A stretch of 64,000 nucleotides of DNA from JAEULH01 sp963805915. Lineage in GTDB: Bacteria; Pseudomonadota; Alphaproteobacteria; Rhodospirillales; Defluviicoccaceae. Every line of letters begins with the position of its first letter. The first letter of the stretch is position 1. The stretch covers positions 124,001-188,000 of the forward strand of contig CAWDWD010000007.1 of the NCBI GenBank assembly GCA_963805915.1, given 5' to 3'. Of the stretch, positions 37,763 to 47,799 are shown in pieces. The notes under the pieces were generated by a model, which worked only from the letters and a program-made list of their open reading frames with translations, ran no database searches and was not told the origin of the DNA. The translations under genes were made by a program, and so were the position numbers.

Positions 37763-39866
37763 TCAGGTGGTCCCCGCGGCCGGGCGGCAGCGCCAATAGT
37801 GCAGCCCCGCGGCAAGGGCGGCGAGGGCGAGCCCGATGCTGTCGGTGACGGGCAGGGCGACAACGAGGAAGAACGCGGCCGTCGCGGCGAGGATGCGCTC
37901 CCACCAGACGAGGTCGACGAAGAGATGGCCGATCGCGGCGGCGCCCCACAGACCGATCGCGAGCAGGGCCTTGAAGATGACATAGATGGTATCGCCCCAG
38001 TCATCGGTCTGCAGCATCAAGGCATTGTCGTAGACCGCCATGTAGGGCACGACGAACCCGGCGATGGCGACGCGAACCGCCTCGAAGCCGGTGCGCATCG
38101 GCGCCGAGCGGGCGACCGCCGAGGCCGCGAAGACGGCGAGCGCCACCGGCGGCGTCAGGTCGGCCATGATCCCGAAGTAGAAGACGAAAAAATGCGAGAT
38201 GATCAGCGGGACGCCGAGCTTGAGCAGGACCGGGCCGACCAGCGAGGAGACGATGATGTAGTTGGGGATCGTCGGTATCCCCATGCCGAGGACGAGACAG
38301 ACGAGCATGGTCAGGAACAGGCTGACGAACAGGCTGTCGCGGCCGAGCGCGACGATGCCTTGCGTCGCCACGCCGGCGAGGCCGGTCAAGGTCATGGTTC
38401 CGATAATGATGCCGACGAGCGCGCAGGCGATGCCGACGGGAAGGGCGTTGCGGGCACCCTCGACCATGCCGCGAACCGCGACCCGCAAGGTTTCCCGCCC
38501 GCCGCGGACCGCGAGGTTGGCCGCGGCCAAAGCCGCGACGAGCCCGGCCATGACATTGATGCCGTATTCGAAAAAGCCGGCGCAGATGATCCCGAGGACG
38601 ATCCAGAAGACGATCCGAAGGGCAAGCGAGTTCGAGCCGGACAGCGAGCCCGCCGCCGAAGATCAGCACCACCGTCAGCGCCAGCCCGACGGTCCCGGCG
38701 AACAGCGGGGTGTATCCGGCGAACAGTAGGTAAACGAGCGCGGCAAGGGGAATGACGAGGTAGCCCTGGCGGCGGATCGCCGCGATCGCGCTCGGGCACT
38801 GAGCCTTGGGAATGCCGACGAGACCGCGCTTGCCGGCCTCGAGATGGACCATCCACAAGGCGGTCGCGAAATACAAAGCCGCAGGCACCAGCGCGGCGAG
38901 GCAGACCTCGGCGTAGGGGATGTTGAGCGTCTCGGCCATGATGAAGGCGACCGCGCCCATTACCGGCGGCATGATCTGGCCGCCCATGCTCGATGTCGCC
39001 TCGACCGCGGCGGCGAATTCGGCGCGGTAGCCGAAGCGCTTCATCAGCGGGATGGTGAACTGGCCGGTGGTCACCACATTGGCGACGCCCGAGCCGTTAA
39101 CCGTGCCCATCAGCGCAGACGAGATCACCGAGACCTTGGCCGGGCCGCCTTTGGTGTGACCGACGATGCCCAAGGCGACGTCGGTGAACAGGCGGATCAT
39201 CCCGGCCTGCTCGAGGAAGCTTCCAAACAGGATGAACAGAAAGATGTAGGTCGATGAAACGTAGGTCGGGATGCCGTAGATGCCTTCCGTGCCGAAGGCG
39301 TACTGGTCGATCACCTGCGATAGCGCGTAGCCGCGATGGCCAAGCGGCGCGGGCAGGTGCTCGCCAAACAGCGAATAAAGGAAGAAGCTAAGACAGATGA
39401 GCGGCAGCGCCAGCCCCATGATCCGCCGCGCCGCCTCGAACAGCAACGCCAGGGTCAGCGCGCCGACGACGAGATCCGCGGGCGAGGGATTCCCTGCGCG
39501 CAGGATCAGGTCGCCCTGGAAGTACCAGTGATAGAAGGCGAGCGCGAAGGCGAGCACGCCGGCCGCCCACAGCAACATCCGGAGCGCCGTCTGCCGCCCC
39601 GGCGGGCCCTCCGCGCCGTCGGCGGCCGCGTTTTCCGCGGCGATGCCGAAGACCGTCAGGATCAGAAAGCCGACGTGGATCGACCGGACGATCTGACTCG
39701 GCAGCGGCGAATAGGCCGCGGTCACGATCTGGAAGGAGCAAAAGGCGACGGCGATCCAGAACAGCGCCCGCCCCGGTCCGAAGATGCCCGTATCGGGCGG
39801 CGGCGAGGCCGCCGCGACCGGGCTCGTCGGGTCACTCCCCGCTGTGGCGGTCGCGCTGTCGGCCAC
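37763..39866 (-). CDS. TRAP transporter fused 4TM/12TM permease (frameshifted)
   Basis: Single-chain fusion of the small and large TRAP membrane subunits, as used with TAXI receptors; drives ion-coupled uptake of an unidentified organic anion. Membrane segments run throughout. Typical stretches: QVIDQYAFGTEGIYGIPTYVSSTYIF, TVNGSGVANVVTTGQFTIPLMKRFGY, ATSSMGGQIMPPVMGAVAFIMAE, GMGIPTIPNYIIVSSL and GIMADLTPPVALAVFAAS. The frame changes after LIFGGGLAVRLELAC; one extra base in the GGG at 38620-38622 explains it and restores IVFWIVLGIICAGFFEYGIN. Lies between the receptor and DUF1850 genes. Confidence 0.88.
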
Positions 39867-39880
39867 GCCCGCCGGCTCGC

Positions 39881-40819
39881 CTACTTGAGGACGCCCTTCT
39901 CGCGATAGAACCGCGCGGCGCCGGGATGGAGCGGAACCGGCGGCCTCATCGCCGCGTTTTCGAGCGAAATCGCCTTTGCCGCCGAGTGCGCGGTGACGAG
40001 ATCGTCGAGATTGGCGAACATCGCCTTGGTCAGGGTGTAGACCTCGTCGTCGGCCAGATCCTCGCGCGTCACCAGGTAGTTGTTGATGGCGACCGTCGGC
40101 ACCGCTTCGCCTTGGCCGTCGTAGGTGCCGGCTGGAATTGTCGCGGCAATGAACGCGGGATCATCGATCTTGGCGACAAGGGCGTCCGGAACCGAGACGA
40201 CAGTGATCGGCACCGAGCTCGCGAGATCGCGGATCGACGCGACGCCAAGCCCCGCGGACTGCAAAGTTGCGTCGAGCTGGCGGTTCTTCATCAGCTCGAC
40301 CAACTCGCCGAACGGCAGGTACTGCACGTTCATGTCATCGTAGGTCAGCCCGGCGGCGGCGAACACGCTGCGCGCGTTGACCTCGGTGCCCGATTTGGGC
40401 GCGCCGACCGAGACGCGTTTACCCTTCAGGTCGGCCAGGGTCTTGATGCCGGAGTCCCGGCTGGCGACGATCTGAATGTAGTTGGGATAGATCGCGGCCA
40501 TGGTCCGCAGCTTGTCCAGGGGCTTGGGAAAGCCCATCTCGGCGTCGCCCTTGGCCGCGAACGAGAGCGAATCGCCGAGCGTGAAAGCGACCTCGCCGCG
40601 ACCGGCCTGGATCAGGTTCAGGTTCTCCACCGACGCCTTGGTCGCCTGGACCGTCACCCGGGCGTCGGGCACGGCCTTGGCGTAGATCGCCGACAGGGCG
40701 TTGCCGAGCGGGTAATAGACGCCGCTGGTTCCGCCGGTGAGAATGTTGATGAACTGCTCGGCGTGCGCCGGCGCCGCGAGCAGCGCGCTTAGCGCGGCGG
40801 CCAGGATGACCTTGTGCAT
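39881..40819 (-). CDS. TAXI-family TRAP transporter solute-binding protein
   Basis: Periplasmic receptor with a clear signal peptide (VILAAALSALLAAPAHA, cleaved before EQF). The TAXI hallmarks are FINILTGGTSGVYYPLGNALSAIY near the mature N-terminus, TVQATKASVENLNLI, GKRVSVGAPKSGTEVNARSVF and IPAGTYDGQGEAVPTVAINNYLV. 312 residues. The permease gene begins 14 bp after it. The ligand is unknown; TAXI receptors are linked to glutamate or other small anions. Confidence 0.92.
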   Translation of the reverse strand: MHKVILAAALSALLAAPAHAEQFINILTGGTSGVYYPLGNALSAIYAKAVPDARVTVQATKASVENLNLIQAGRGEVAFTLGDSLSFAAKGDAEMGFPKPLDKLRTMAAIYPNYIQIVASRDSGIKTLADLKGKRVSVGAPKSGTEVNARSVFAAAGLTYDDMNVQYLPFGELVELMKNRQLDATLQSAGLGVASIRDLASSVPITVVSVPDALVAKIDDPAFIAATIPAGTYDGQGEAVPTVAINNYLVTREDLADDEVYTLTKAMFANLDDLVTAHSAAKAISLENAAMRPPVPLHPGAARFYREKGVLK

Positions 40820-40991
40820 CCGCTTGTAACCTCCCTCTGATGTGTGCCCGTCCTGGTGTACCCGTCTTTTCGTCGCAGCCGGCGAGCGTTGCCGCTAGTG
40901 TGCCATAAGCGCGTGCGAATATAAACTACTCACGGGAAAATTATTCGCCCGATGCGACCTGAGGTAGCCGGAACAACGGAGGACCGAGACC

Positions 40992-42224
40992 ATGCGGCAC
41001 AGCGAAAAGGCAACCTTTACCGGCGGCGACGGAGAGAGCCAGCTCGACGCCCGCCTCGATCTGCCGCCGGGGCCGCCGCGGGCCTACGCGCTGTTCGCGC
41101 ATTGTTTCACCTGCGGCAAGGATGTCTTCGCCGCCTCGCGGATCGCGCGCGCCCTGACGAATCACGGCATCGCCGTCCTGCGCTTCGATTTTACCGGGCT
41201 CGGCGCGAGCGACGGGGAATTCGCCAACACGACGTTCTCGTCCAACATCGCCGATCTGCTCGCCGCCGCCGGCTGGCTGCGCGAGCATCACGCCGCGCCG
41301 AAGATCCTCATCGGCCACAGCCTCGGCGGCGCCGCGATTCTCGCCGCCGCGGGCGAAATCCCCGAAGCCGCCGCGGTCTGCACCATCGCCGCGCCGGCCG
41401 AGCCGACCCATGTGCGCCGCCATCTCAAGGTCTCGGCCGAGGAGATGGAAAGCGCCGGCAAAGGCGAGGTGCGGCTGGGCGGGCGGCCGTTCACCATCAC
41501 CAAGGAATTCCTCGAAGATATCGACGGCCACCGGCTGGCCGGGCTGATCGGCGCGCTCGGCAAGGCTTTGCTGGTCTTCCATTCGCCGCTCGATGACATC
41601 GTCGGCATCGACAACGCGACGAGCATCTTCGTCGCCGCAAGGCACCCGAAGAGCTTCATCTCGCTCGATGACGCCGACCATCTGCTGACCCGGCGCGAAG
41701 ACGCTGTCTACGTCGCCGACATCATCGCCGCGTGGGCCGCGCGCTACATCGGCGAGGCCGAGGCGGACGCGCTGCCCGAGTTGACCGCGCCGGCGGGCGC
41801 GGTGGTCGTCGCCGAAGCTGGAACCGGCCGCTACGCCCAGGTCATCTCGGTCGGCGGCCGCCATGCGCTTCTCGCCGACGAGCCGGTCAACTACGGCGGC
41901 GCCGATACCGGCCCGTCGCCTTACGATCTGCTGCTCGCCGGGCTCGGCGCCTGCACCACGATGACCATGCGGATGTACGCCGAGCACAGGGGCCTGGCGC
42001 TCGACCGGGCGATGGTGACCCTGCGCCACGACAAGATCCACGCCACCGACTGCGAAAGCTGCGAGACCAAGGCCGGCAGGATCGACCGGATCGACCGCGA
42101 GATCGAGATCACCGGCGATCTGGACGACGCCGCCCGCGCCAAACTCCTCGAGATCGCCGACAAATGCCCGGTCCATCGCACCCTGCACGCGGAGGTCCTG
42201 ATCGAGACCAGGCTGAAGGGATAG
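40992..42224 (+). CDS. Bifunctional alpha/beta hydrolase - OsmC family fusion protein
   Basis: Residues 1-265 form an alpha/beta hydrolase: FAHCFTCGKDVFAASRIA, FDFTGLGASDGEF, the nucleophile elbow GHSLGGAA, FHSPLDDIVGIDNA and the final histidine in DADHLL. Residues 280-410 form an OsmC/Ohr domain with HALLADEPVNYGGADTGPSPYDLLLAGLGACTTMTMRMYAE and a second cysteine in ADKCPVHRTL, the peroxide-reacting cysteine pair. A role in detoxifying organic peroxides or thioesters is inferred. CGGAGGACC precedes the ATG; divergent from the TRAP receptor gene. Confidence 0.88.
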   Translation: MRHSEKATFTGGDGESQLDARLDLPPGPPRAYALFAHCFTCGKDVFAASRIARALTNHGIAVLRFDFTGLGASDGEFANTTFSSNIADLLAAAGWLREHHAAPKILIGHSLGGAAILAAAGEIPEAAAVCTIAAPAEPTHVRRHLKVSAEEMESAGKGEVRLGGRPFTITKEFLEDIDGHRLAGLIGALGKALLVFHSPLDDIVGIDNATSIFVAARHPKSFISLDDADHLLTRREDAVYVADIIAAWAARYIGEAEADALPELTAPAGAVVVAEAGTGRYAQVISVGGRHALLADEPVNYGGADTGPSPYDLLLAGLGACTTMTMRMYAEHRGLALDRAMVTLRHDKIHATDCESCETKAGRIDRIDREIEITGDLDDAARAKLLEIADKCPVHRTLHAEVLIETRLKG

Positions 42225-42225
42225 C

Positions 42226-43635
42226 TCAATCGCAAGCCGGGACCGTCGCCTCCGGCCGGCGCGGCACCGCGAGCGTGTCGCCGGCGAGCCACCCGGCCAG
42301 ATCGGTGAGCGCGCGGGCGCTCATGGCCTGCTTGCGCTCGCGGCCCCGCGGCGGTCTGCGGCCAATCTCGGCATCGAGCGGCGGAAACAGCCCGAAGTTA
42401 ATGTTCATCGGCTGGAAGGTCTCTGCCGTGGCGCCGCCGGTGATGTGGCCGAGCAGCGCGCCGAGCGCGGTCGTCGGCGGCGGCAGGCGGGGCGCGCGTC
42501 CTTTGCGCTCGGCCGCGGCGAACCGGCCGGCGAGCAGGCCGATCGCGGCGCTTTCGACGTAGCCCTCGCAGCCGGTGATCTGGCCGGCGAGCCGCAACGC
42601 CGGCCGCGCCTTCAGCCGCAGGGTCGCATCGAGCAGGCGCGGGCTGTTGATGAAGGTGTTGCGGTGCAGCCCGCCGAGCCTGGCGAACTCGGCGTTCTCC
42701 AGGCCCGGGATCATCCGTAAGACCCGGATCTGTTCGCCGTGGCGCAGCTTGGTCTGGAAGCCGACCATGTTGTAGAGCGTGGCGAGCGCATTATCCTGGC
42801 GCAACTGAACGACGGCGTGGCAGCGCACGCCCGGCTCGTGGGGGTTGGTGAGCCCGACCGGCTTCATCGGCCCGTGGGCCAGGGTGTCGCGGCCGCGCCC
42901 AGCCATCACCTCGATCGGCAGGCAACCTTCGAAGTAGGGGGTGTCTTTCTCCCACGCCTTGAACTCCATCGCCTCGGCGGAAAGCAGGGCCGCGATGAAT
43001 GCCTCGTACTGCTCGCGCGACAGCGGGCAGTTGATGTAGTCGCGACCCCCGCCCTTGTCGTAGCGCGACTGGAACCATGCCTTGGTGAAGTCGATGGTTT
43101 CGCGATGAACGACCGGGGCGATGGCGTCGAAAAAGGCGAGCGCATCCTCACCGGTCAAATCGCGCAGCGCCTCGGCCAGAGCCGGCGAGGTCAGCGGCCC
43201 GGTGGCGATAATCACGCTGTCCCAGATCTCGGGCGGCGGGCCTTCGACCTCCTCGCGGCAAACCGTCACCAGGGGTTCTCCGGCCAGCGCGTCTTCGACC
43301 GCCGCGCTGAAGGCTTCGCGATCGACGGCGAGCGCCGAGCCGGCCGGCACCCGGGTGGCGTCGGCCGCGGCCAGGATCAGCGAGCCCGCGCGGCGCATCT
43401 CCTCGTGAAGCAGGCCGACGGCGTTGGCTTCGGCATCGTCGGAGCGGAGTGAATTCGAGCACACAAGCTCGGCGAGGCCGGGTCCGCGATGAGCCGCCGT
43501 CGATCGCATCGGCCGCATCTCGTGGAGTGTGACCGGGACGCCATGGCGGGCCAACTGCCACGCCGCCTCGCTGCCGGCGAGACCGCCGCCGATCACGTGG
43601 ACGCGGTCGCGCTCATCGGTGCCGCTTTCGCTCAT
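42226..43635 (-). CDS. trmFO: tRNA (uracil-5-)-methyltransferase TrmFO, folate/FAD-dependent
   Basis: Makes 5-methyluridine at position 54 of tRNA using methylenetetrahydrofolate. FAD-binding motif HVIGGGLAGSEAAWQLA; VTLHEMRP; AELVCSNSLRSDDAEANAVGLLHEEMR; FEGCLPIEVMAGRGRDTLAHGPMKPVGL; GGLHRNTFINSP; QITGCEGYVESAAIGLLAGRFAA; NINFGLFPP. 469 residues, intact. The stop lies 1 bp from the end of the convergent hydrolase-OsmC gene. Confidence 0.95.
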   Translation of the reverse strand: MSESGTDERDRVHVIGGGLAGSEAAWQLARHGVPVTLHEMRPMRSTAAHRGPGLAELVCSNSLRSDDAEANAVGLLHEEMRRAGSLILAAADATRVPAGSALAVDREAFSAAVEDALAGEPLVTVCREEVEGPPPEIWDSVIIATGPLTSPALAEALRDLTGEDALAFFDAIAPVVHRETIDFTKAWFQSRYDKGGGRDYINCPLSREQYEAFIAALLSAEAMEFKAWEKDTPYFEGCLPIEVMAGRGRDTLAHGPMKPVGLTNPHEPGVRCHAVVQLRQDNALATLYNMVGFQTKLRHGEQIRVLRMIPGLENAEFARLGGLHRNTFINSPRLLDATLRLKARPALRLAGQITGCEGYVESAAIGLLAGRFAAAERKGRAPRLPPPTTALGALLGHITGGATAETFQPMNINFGLFPPLDAEIGRRPPRGRERKQAMSARALTDLAGWLAGDTLAVPRRPEATVPACD

Positions 43636-43727
43636 GAGCGCTGAGGTAAACCGTCCTGGCGCCGGTTACAACGCCGCGTTCCGTACCCACTGGTTGTGGA
43701 GGCCGGCTGAGGGCAGGGTTCGGGCCG

Positions 43728-44363
43728 TCATAGCCGGGCGCCGATCTCTTGGGCGAGCGCGCGGATTTCCGTGGCGGCCGCGCTGCGCGGGTCGGTTTCG
43801 ACGACCGCGCGGCCGGCCATCATGCTCGAGGCGAACGCCAGCCGGTTGCCGATGCTCGCCCCTGCCACCGGCAGTGCGTCGGCGGCGAGCATGGCGCGGA
43901 TCGTCTCGATGATCTTGCCGCGCGGCGGAACGCGGTTGAGCACGACCAGGACGGCGACCTTCTCGGCCTTGGCGAGATCGAGGGTGGGCTTGATCGCCCA
44001 GACGTCCATCGGGCTCGGCTGAACCGGGACGACGACAAGATCGGCGGCGCGGATCGCGACCTTGGCTTCGGTCTCGGCGTGGGGCGGGCTGTCGATGATC
44101 AGGAGGTCGTGCCCATGGAGCAGCCTGGAGATTTCGTTGGTGACGCGGTAGCCGGCGATCTCGGTGAGGTGGAGCGGATGGGCGGCGGCCGGTTTGCTAT
44201 CGCCGCGGACCTTGTGCCAGGCGGCGAGACTGCGTTGCGGATCGATGTCGATTACCGCGACCCGCCTGCCGGCCGCGGCGAAAGCGACGGCGAGCTGCGC
44301 CGCCAGGGTCGTCTTGCCGGCGCCGCCCTTCTGCTGGGCGATGGTCAGAACCTTCGCGGCCAT
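43728..44363 (-). CDS. ParA-family ATPase (MinD/ParA type)
   Basis: Deviant Walker A motif KGGAGKTT at residues 12-19 after VLTIAQQ, with IDIDPQRSLAAWHKVRG, LLIIDSPPHAETEAK and VVVPVQPSPMDVWAI. 211 residues from the ATG at 44363, preceded by GGGAGG. No ParB or parS-like gene is adjacent, so this is an orphan ParA that probably positions another cargo rather than the chromosome. It lies 92 bp downstream of the imuC end on the same strand. Confidence 0.87.
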   Translation of the reverse strand: MAAKVLTIAQQKGGAGKTTLAAQLAVAFAAAGRRVAVIDIDPQRSLAAWHKVRGDSKPAAAHPLHLTEIAGYRVTNEISRLLHGHDLLIIDSPPHAETEAKVAIRAADLVVVPVQPSPMDVWAIKPTLDLAKAEKVAVLVVLNRVPPRGKIIETIRAMLAADALPVAGASIGNRLAFASSMMAGRAVVETDPRSAAATEIRALAQEIGARL

Positions 44364-44455
44364 CGGCTGTCCTCCCAAAGTCATCCCGGCGGCTGGCCGT
44401 CACAATAAGCGGTGTTGCTCATCGATTGGACCTGTAGGCGGGCGGCGGGGTCGGA

Positions 44456-47400
44456 TCAATGAAAATCGCGCGCCGGGATATCGAGGCGAACCTCGTCGGC
44501 GGCCCGTCCGGGGCCTGCGTCGGCTGAAAGCGCGCCAAGCGCGGTATCGAGGCTCCACAACCGCTCGGCGAGCACATGGATAACCTCGCCCTCGCGCTGG
44601 ACCGGGCCGGCGACGCCCATGATCGTCGTCCGCAGGACGGTGCGGCGGAACTGCTCGAAGATGTTCGGCCAGACGATCAGGTTGGCGTGTCCGGCCTCGT
44701 CTTCGAGGGTGATGAAAATGACCCCGTTGGCGCTTCCCGGGCGCTGGCGGGTGATGACGACCCCGGCGGTCTTGACCCGCCGGCCGTGGGCGATGGCGGC
44801 TAGGCTCTCGCTCGAAACATAGCCCTCGGCGCCGAGCCGGCGGCGGATGAGGGCCATCGGGTGGGCCTTGAGCGACAGGCTCAAAGAGCGGTAGTCGGCG
44901 GCGACCTGCTCGCTCGGCGCGGCCGGCGGCAGGATGACCTCCGGCTCGCGGCCCCGTTCCGGTGAGGACGGTTTTTCTCCGGTAGCGGCGGCGGCGAGCA
45001 GCGGCAGCGGCGTCTCGTCGAGGCCGTTGATCGCCCACAACGCCCCTCTGCGGTCGAGACCGAGCGAGGTGAAGCCGTCGGCGGCGGCGAGCTTGCGCAG
45101 GGCGCCGCGGCCGAGGCCGGCCCGCCGCCAGACATCGGCGACATCGCGGTAGCCGTCGCCGCGCCCGGCAACGATCGCCTTGGCGTCGCGCATCGCCTAA
45201 GCCCTTGACCTGGCGCAGCCCCAGGCGCAGCGCCATGGCCGGCGGGGCCATGAATGCCGGATTGCCACGGCGCAGCGCGCCTCGCAACGGCGGCGAGGCG
45301 TCGTCATTGCGGGCGGAGCGCGGCAATCCAGAACTCCGCCGATCGCCGCGGCGCTGGCGCGGAAGGCTCCAGGATGCAGTCCCAGGCACTGTTGTTGACG
45401 TCGACGGGGCGGACCTCGACACCGTGACGGCGGGCATCGCCGACGATTTGGGCCGGGGCGTAGAAGCCCATCGGCTGGCTATTGAGCAGCGCCGCGGCGA
45501 AGACCGCCGGGTAATGGCATTTGAGCCAGGCCGAGACGTAGACGAGCAGGGCGAAGCTCGCGGCGTGAGATTCGGGGAAGCCGTAGTCGGCGAAGCCCTC
45601 GATCTGGCGAAAGCAGCGCTCGGCGAAATCCGGCTCGTAGCCGCCGGTGATCATGCCGCCGATGAACTTATCGCGGAACCCGTGGATCGTGCCCGAGCGG
45701 CGGAAGGTCGCCATCGCCCGTCTCAGCCTGTCGGCTTGCGAGGGCGTGAAGCCGGCGGCAACGATCGCCATTTTCATCGCCTGTTCCTGGAACAGCGGCA
45801 CGCCGAGGGTCTTGCCGAGAACCTTGGCCAGCTCCGGCGAGGGGTACTCGACGCTCTCGCGGTTGGCACGCCGGCGCAGGTAGGGATGGACCATGTCGCC
45901 CTGGATCGGGCCGGGACGGACGATCGCGACCTGGATGACCAGATCGTAGAATTCGCGCGGGCGCAGCCGGGGCAGCATGCTCATCTGCGCCCGGCTTTCG
46001 ACCTGGAAGACACCCACCGAATCGGCCCGGCACAGCATGTCGTAAACGGCGGGGTCTTCCGCCGGAACGGTGGCCAGCGTCAGCCGGCGGCCGTAGTGGG
46101 CCTCGATCAGGGCCAGGGCCTTGCGCACGCAACTCAGCATACCGAGGCCGAGGATATCGATCTTGAGGATGCCGAGCGCGTCGAGATCGTCCTTGTCCCA
46201 CTCGATGACGGTGCGCCCGGCCATCGCCGCGTTCTCGATCGGCACCACCTCGCTGAGCCGGCTCCTGGTGATCACCATGCCGCCGGTGTGCTGGGACAGG
46301 TGGCGCGGAAAGCCGCGCAGTTCGCCCGCGAGCGCGACGACCATGCGCATTGTCGGCGCGCCGGGATCGAGGCCGCCGCGGCGCATTTCGGCGTCGTCGA
46401 CCTCGTCCCACGATCGCCGCCAGAACAGGCCCTGGAGGGCCGCGATGGTGTCTTCGGACAGCGCGAACGTCTTGGCGACCTCGCGCAAGGCGCTCTTGGT
46501 CCGATAGCGGATCACCGTCGCGGTCATGCCGGCGCGCTCGCGGCCGTACTTGGCGTAGATGTACTGGAGGACCTCCTCGCGACGCTCGTGCTCGAAGTCG
46601 ACGTCGATGTCGGGCGGCTCGTTGCGCTCGGCGCTGATAAAGCGCTCGAACAGCAGATCGATGCGCGATGGATCGACCGCGGTGATGCCGAGACAGAAGC
46701 ACACCGCCGAGTTCGCGGCCGAGCCCCGGCCTTGGCAGAGAATGCCGCGCTCGCGGGCGAACCGGACGATGTCGTGGACGGTGAGAAAGTATGGCGCGAA
46801 ATCGAGCTCCTCGATCAGGGCGAGCTCGTGGCCGATCCGCGCGCGAAGGTCGTCGTCGAGTCCGTCCGCGAACCGCCGGGCGGCGGAAAGCCAGGTCAGC
46901 CGGACCAGCTCCTCCTGGGGGGTGCGGCCCTCCGCCACCGGATCGACCGGATACTCGTAGCGCAGCTCATCGAGGCTGAAGCGGCAGCGCCGGGCGATCT
47001 CGACGCCGGCGGCAATGGCGTCCGGGCAGGCGCGAAACAGCCGGGCCATCTCGTCCGGTGCCTTGAGGTGGCGCTCGGCGTTGGCGAACAGCCGGAAACC
47101 GGCGGCGAAAATCGTGCAACCCTCGCGGATGCAGGTGAGGACATCCTGGAGCGGCCGCCGGGCGGGGGAATGGGCGTGGACATCGTTGGTGGCGACCAGC
47201 GGAATGCGCCGGGTCCGGGCGAAGGCGGCCAGCGTGTCCAGGCGGCGGTCGTCGTCGCCGCGATAGAGCTTGTGGGCGGCGAGATACAGCCGGCCTGGAA
47301 AATGGCTCTTGAGCTCCGCCAATGCCGTGGTGAAAGCGGACCCGTCTTCCATCCCGGCGCCAAGCAAATCGGGAGGCAGGGCGATGAGGATCTGGCCATC

Positions 47401-47748
47401 GCCATGAGCGATGACATCGGCGAGCCCGAGGCGGCATTCGCCTTTCGGCGCCCGCCCGCGGCCGGCGGTTAGAAGCCGCGACAGCCGGGCGTAGGCGGCC
47501 CGGTCGGTCGGCAGACACAGCAGGCTCGGGGCATCGTCGAGATCGAGGCGAGCGCCGACGATCAGCCGGATGCCGGCGAGCCTGGCCGCTGAGTGGGCGC
47601 GGACGACGCCGGCCAAGGTGTTGCGGTCGGTAATGGCGACGGCGGCAAGCCCGAGGGCCGCGGCGGTGGCGACCAGCTCCTCGGGATGGGACGCGCCGCG
47701 CAGAAAGCTGAAGTTCGAGGTGACCTGAAGTTCGGCGTAATCGCTCAT
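44456..47748 (-). pseudogene. imuC: Error-prone DNA polymerase ImuC/DnaE2, interrupted
   Basis: Alpha-subunit-type translesion polymerase acting with ImuA and ImuB. Most motifs are intact: the PHP domain (ELQVTSNFSFLRGASHPEEL), ARERGILCQGRGSAANSAVC, the palm aspartates in PPDIDVDFEHERREE, HTGGMVITRSRL, FRRSGTIHGFRDKFIGGM and GFPESHAASFALLVY. After WDCILEPSAPAPRRS the frame enters a palindromic repeat (45259-45329) and stops. ALRLGLRQVKGL resumes in a second frame and MRDAKAIVAGRG in a third, running to a normal C-terminus with the OB domain. An inserted element and at least one +1 shift (near 45195) therefore break the gene. Confidence 0.85.
45259..45329. repeat. Palindromic element inside imuC
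   Basis: About 71 bp bounded by exact inverted ends GGATTGCC and GGCAATCC, with GC-rich arms that also show partial complementarity (CCTCGCAA, TTGCGGGCGG). On the minus strand it opens GGATTGCCGCGCTCCGCCC and contains a TGA stop. Similar GGATTGCCGCG...CGCAATGACG sequences are familiar to me as dispersed intergenic repeats in some bacterial genomes; this was not searched. Confidence 0.7.
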
Positions 47749-47755
47749 GGTCTTA

Positions 47756-47799
47756 TTCAGGCGAAACGGCCATGGAGTTCAGGCGAAACGGCCATGGAG
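47756..47799. repeat. Perfect 22-bp tandem duplication of the imuB 3' end
   Basis: TTCAGGCGAAACGGCCATGG-AG lies at 47756-47777 and again at 47778-47799 without a gap. The right copy encodes the last residues (LHGRFA) and the stop codon of imuB; the left copy is a silent duplicate between imuB and imuC. Confidence 0.93.

Noticed and set aside
45205..47472. A 755-codon open frame on the plus strand opposite imuC
   Set aside because: It is antisense to a clearly conserved polymerase; high third-position GC produces long mirror frames. The protein has biased Arg/Gly/Ala composition and no recognisable motif. The same holds for the long antisense frames at 20333-22033, 11902-13266, 50463-52289 and 37559-38755.
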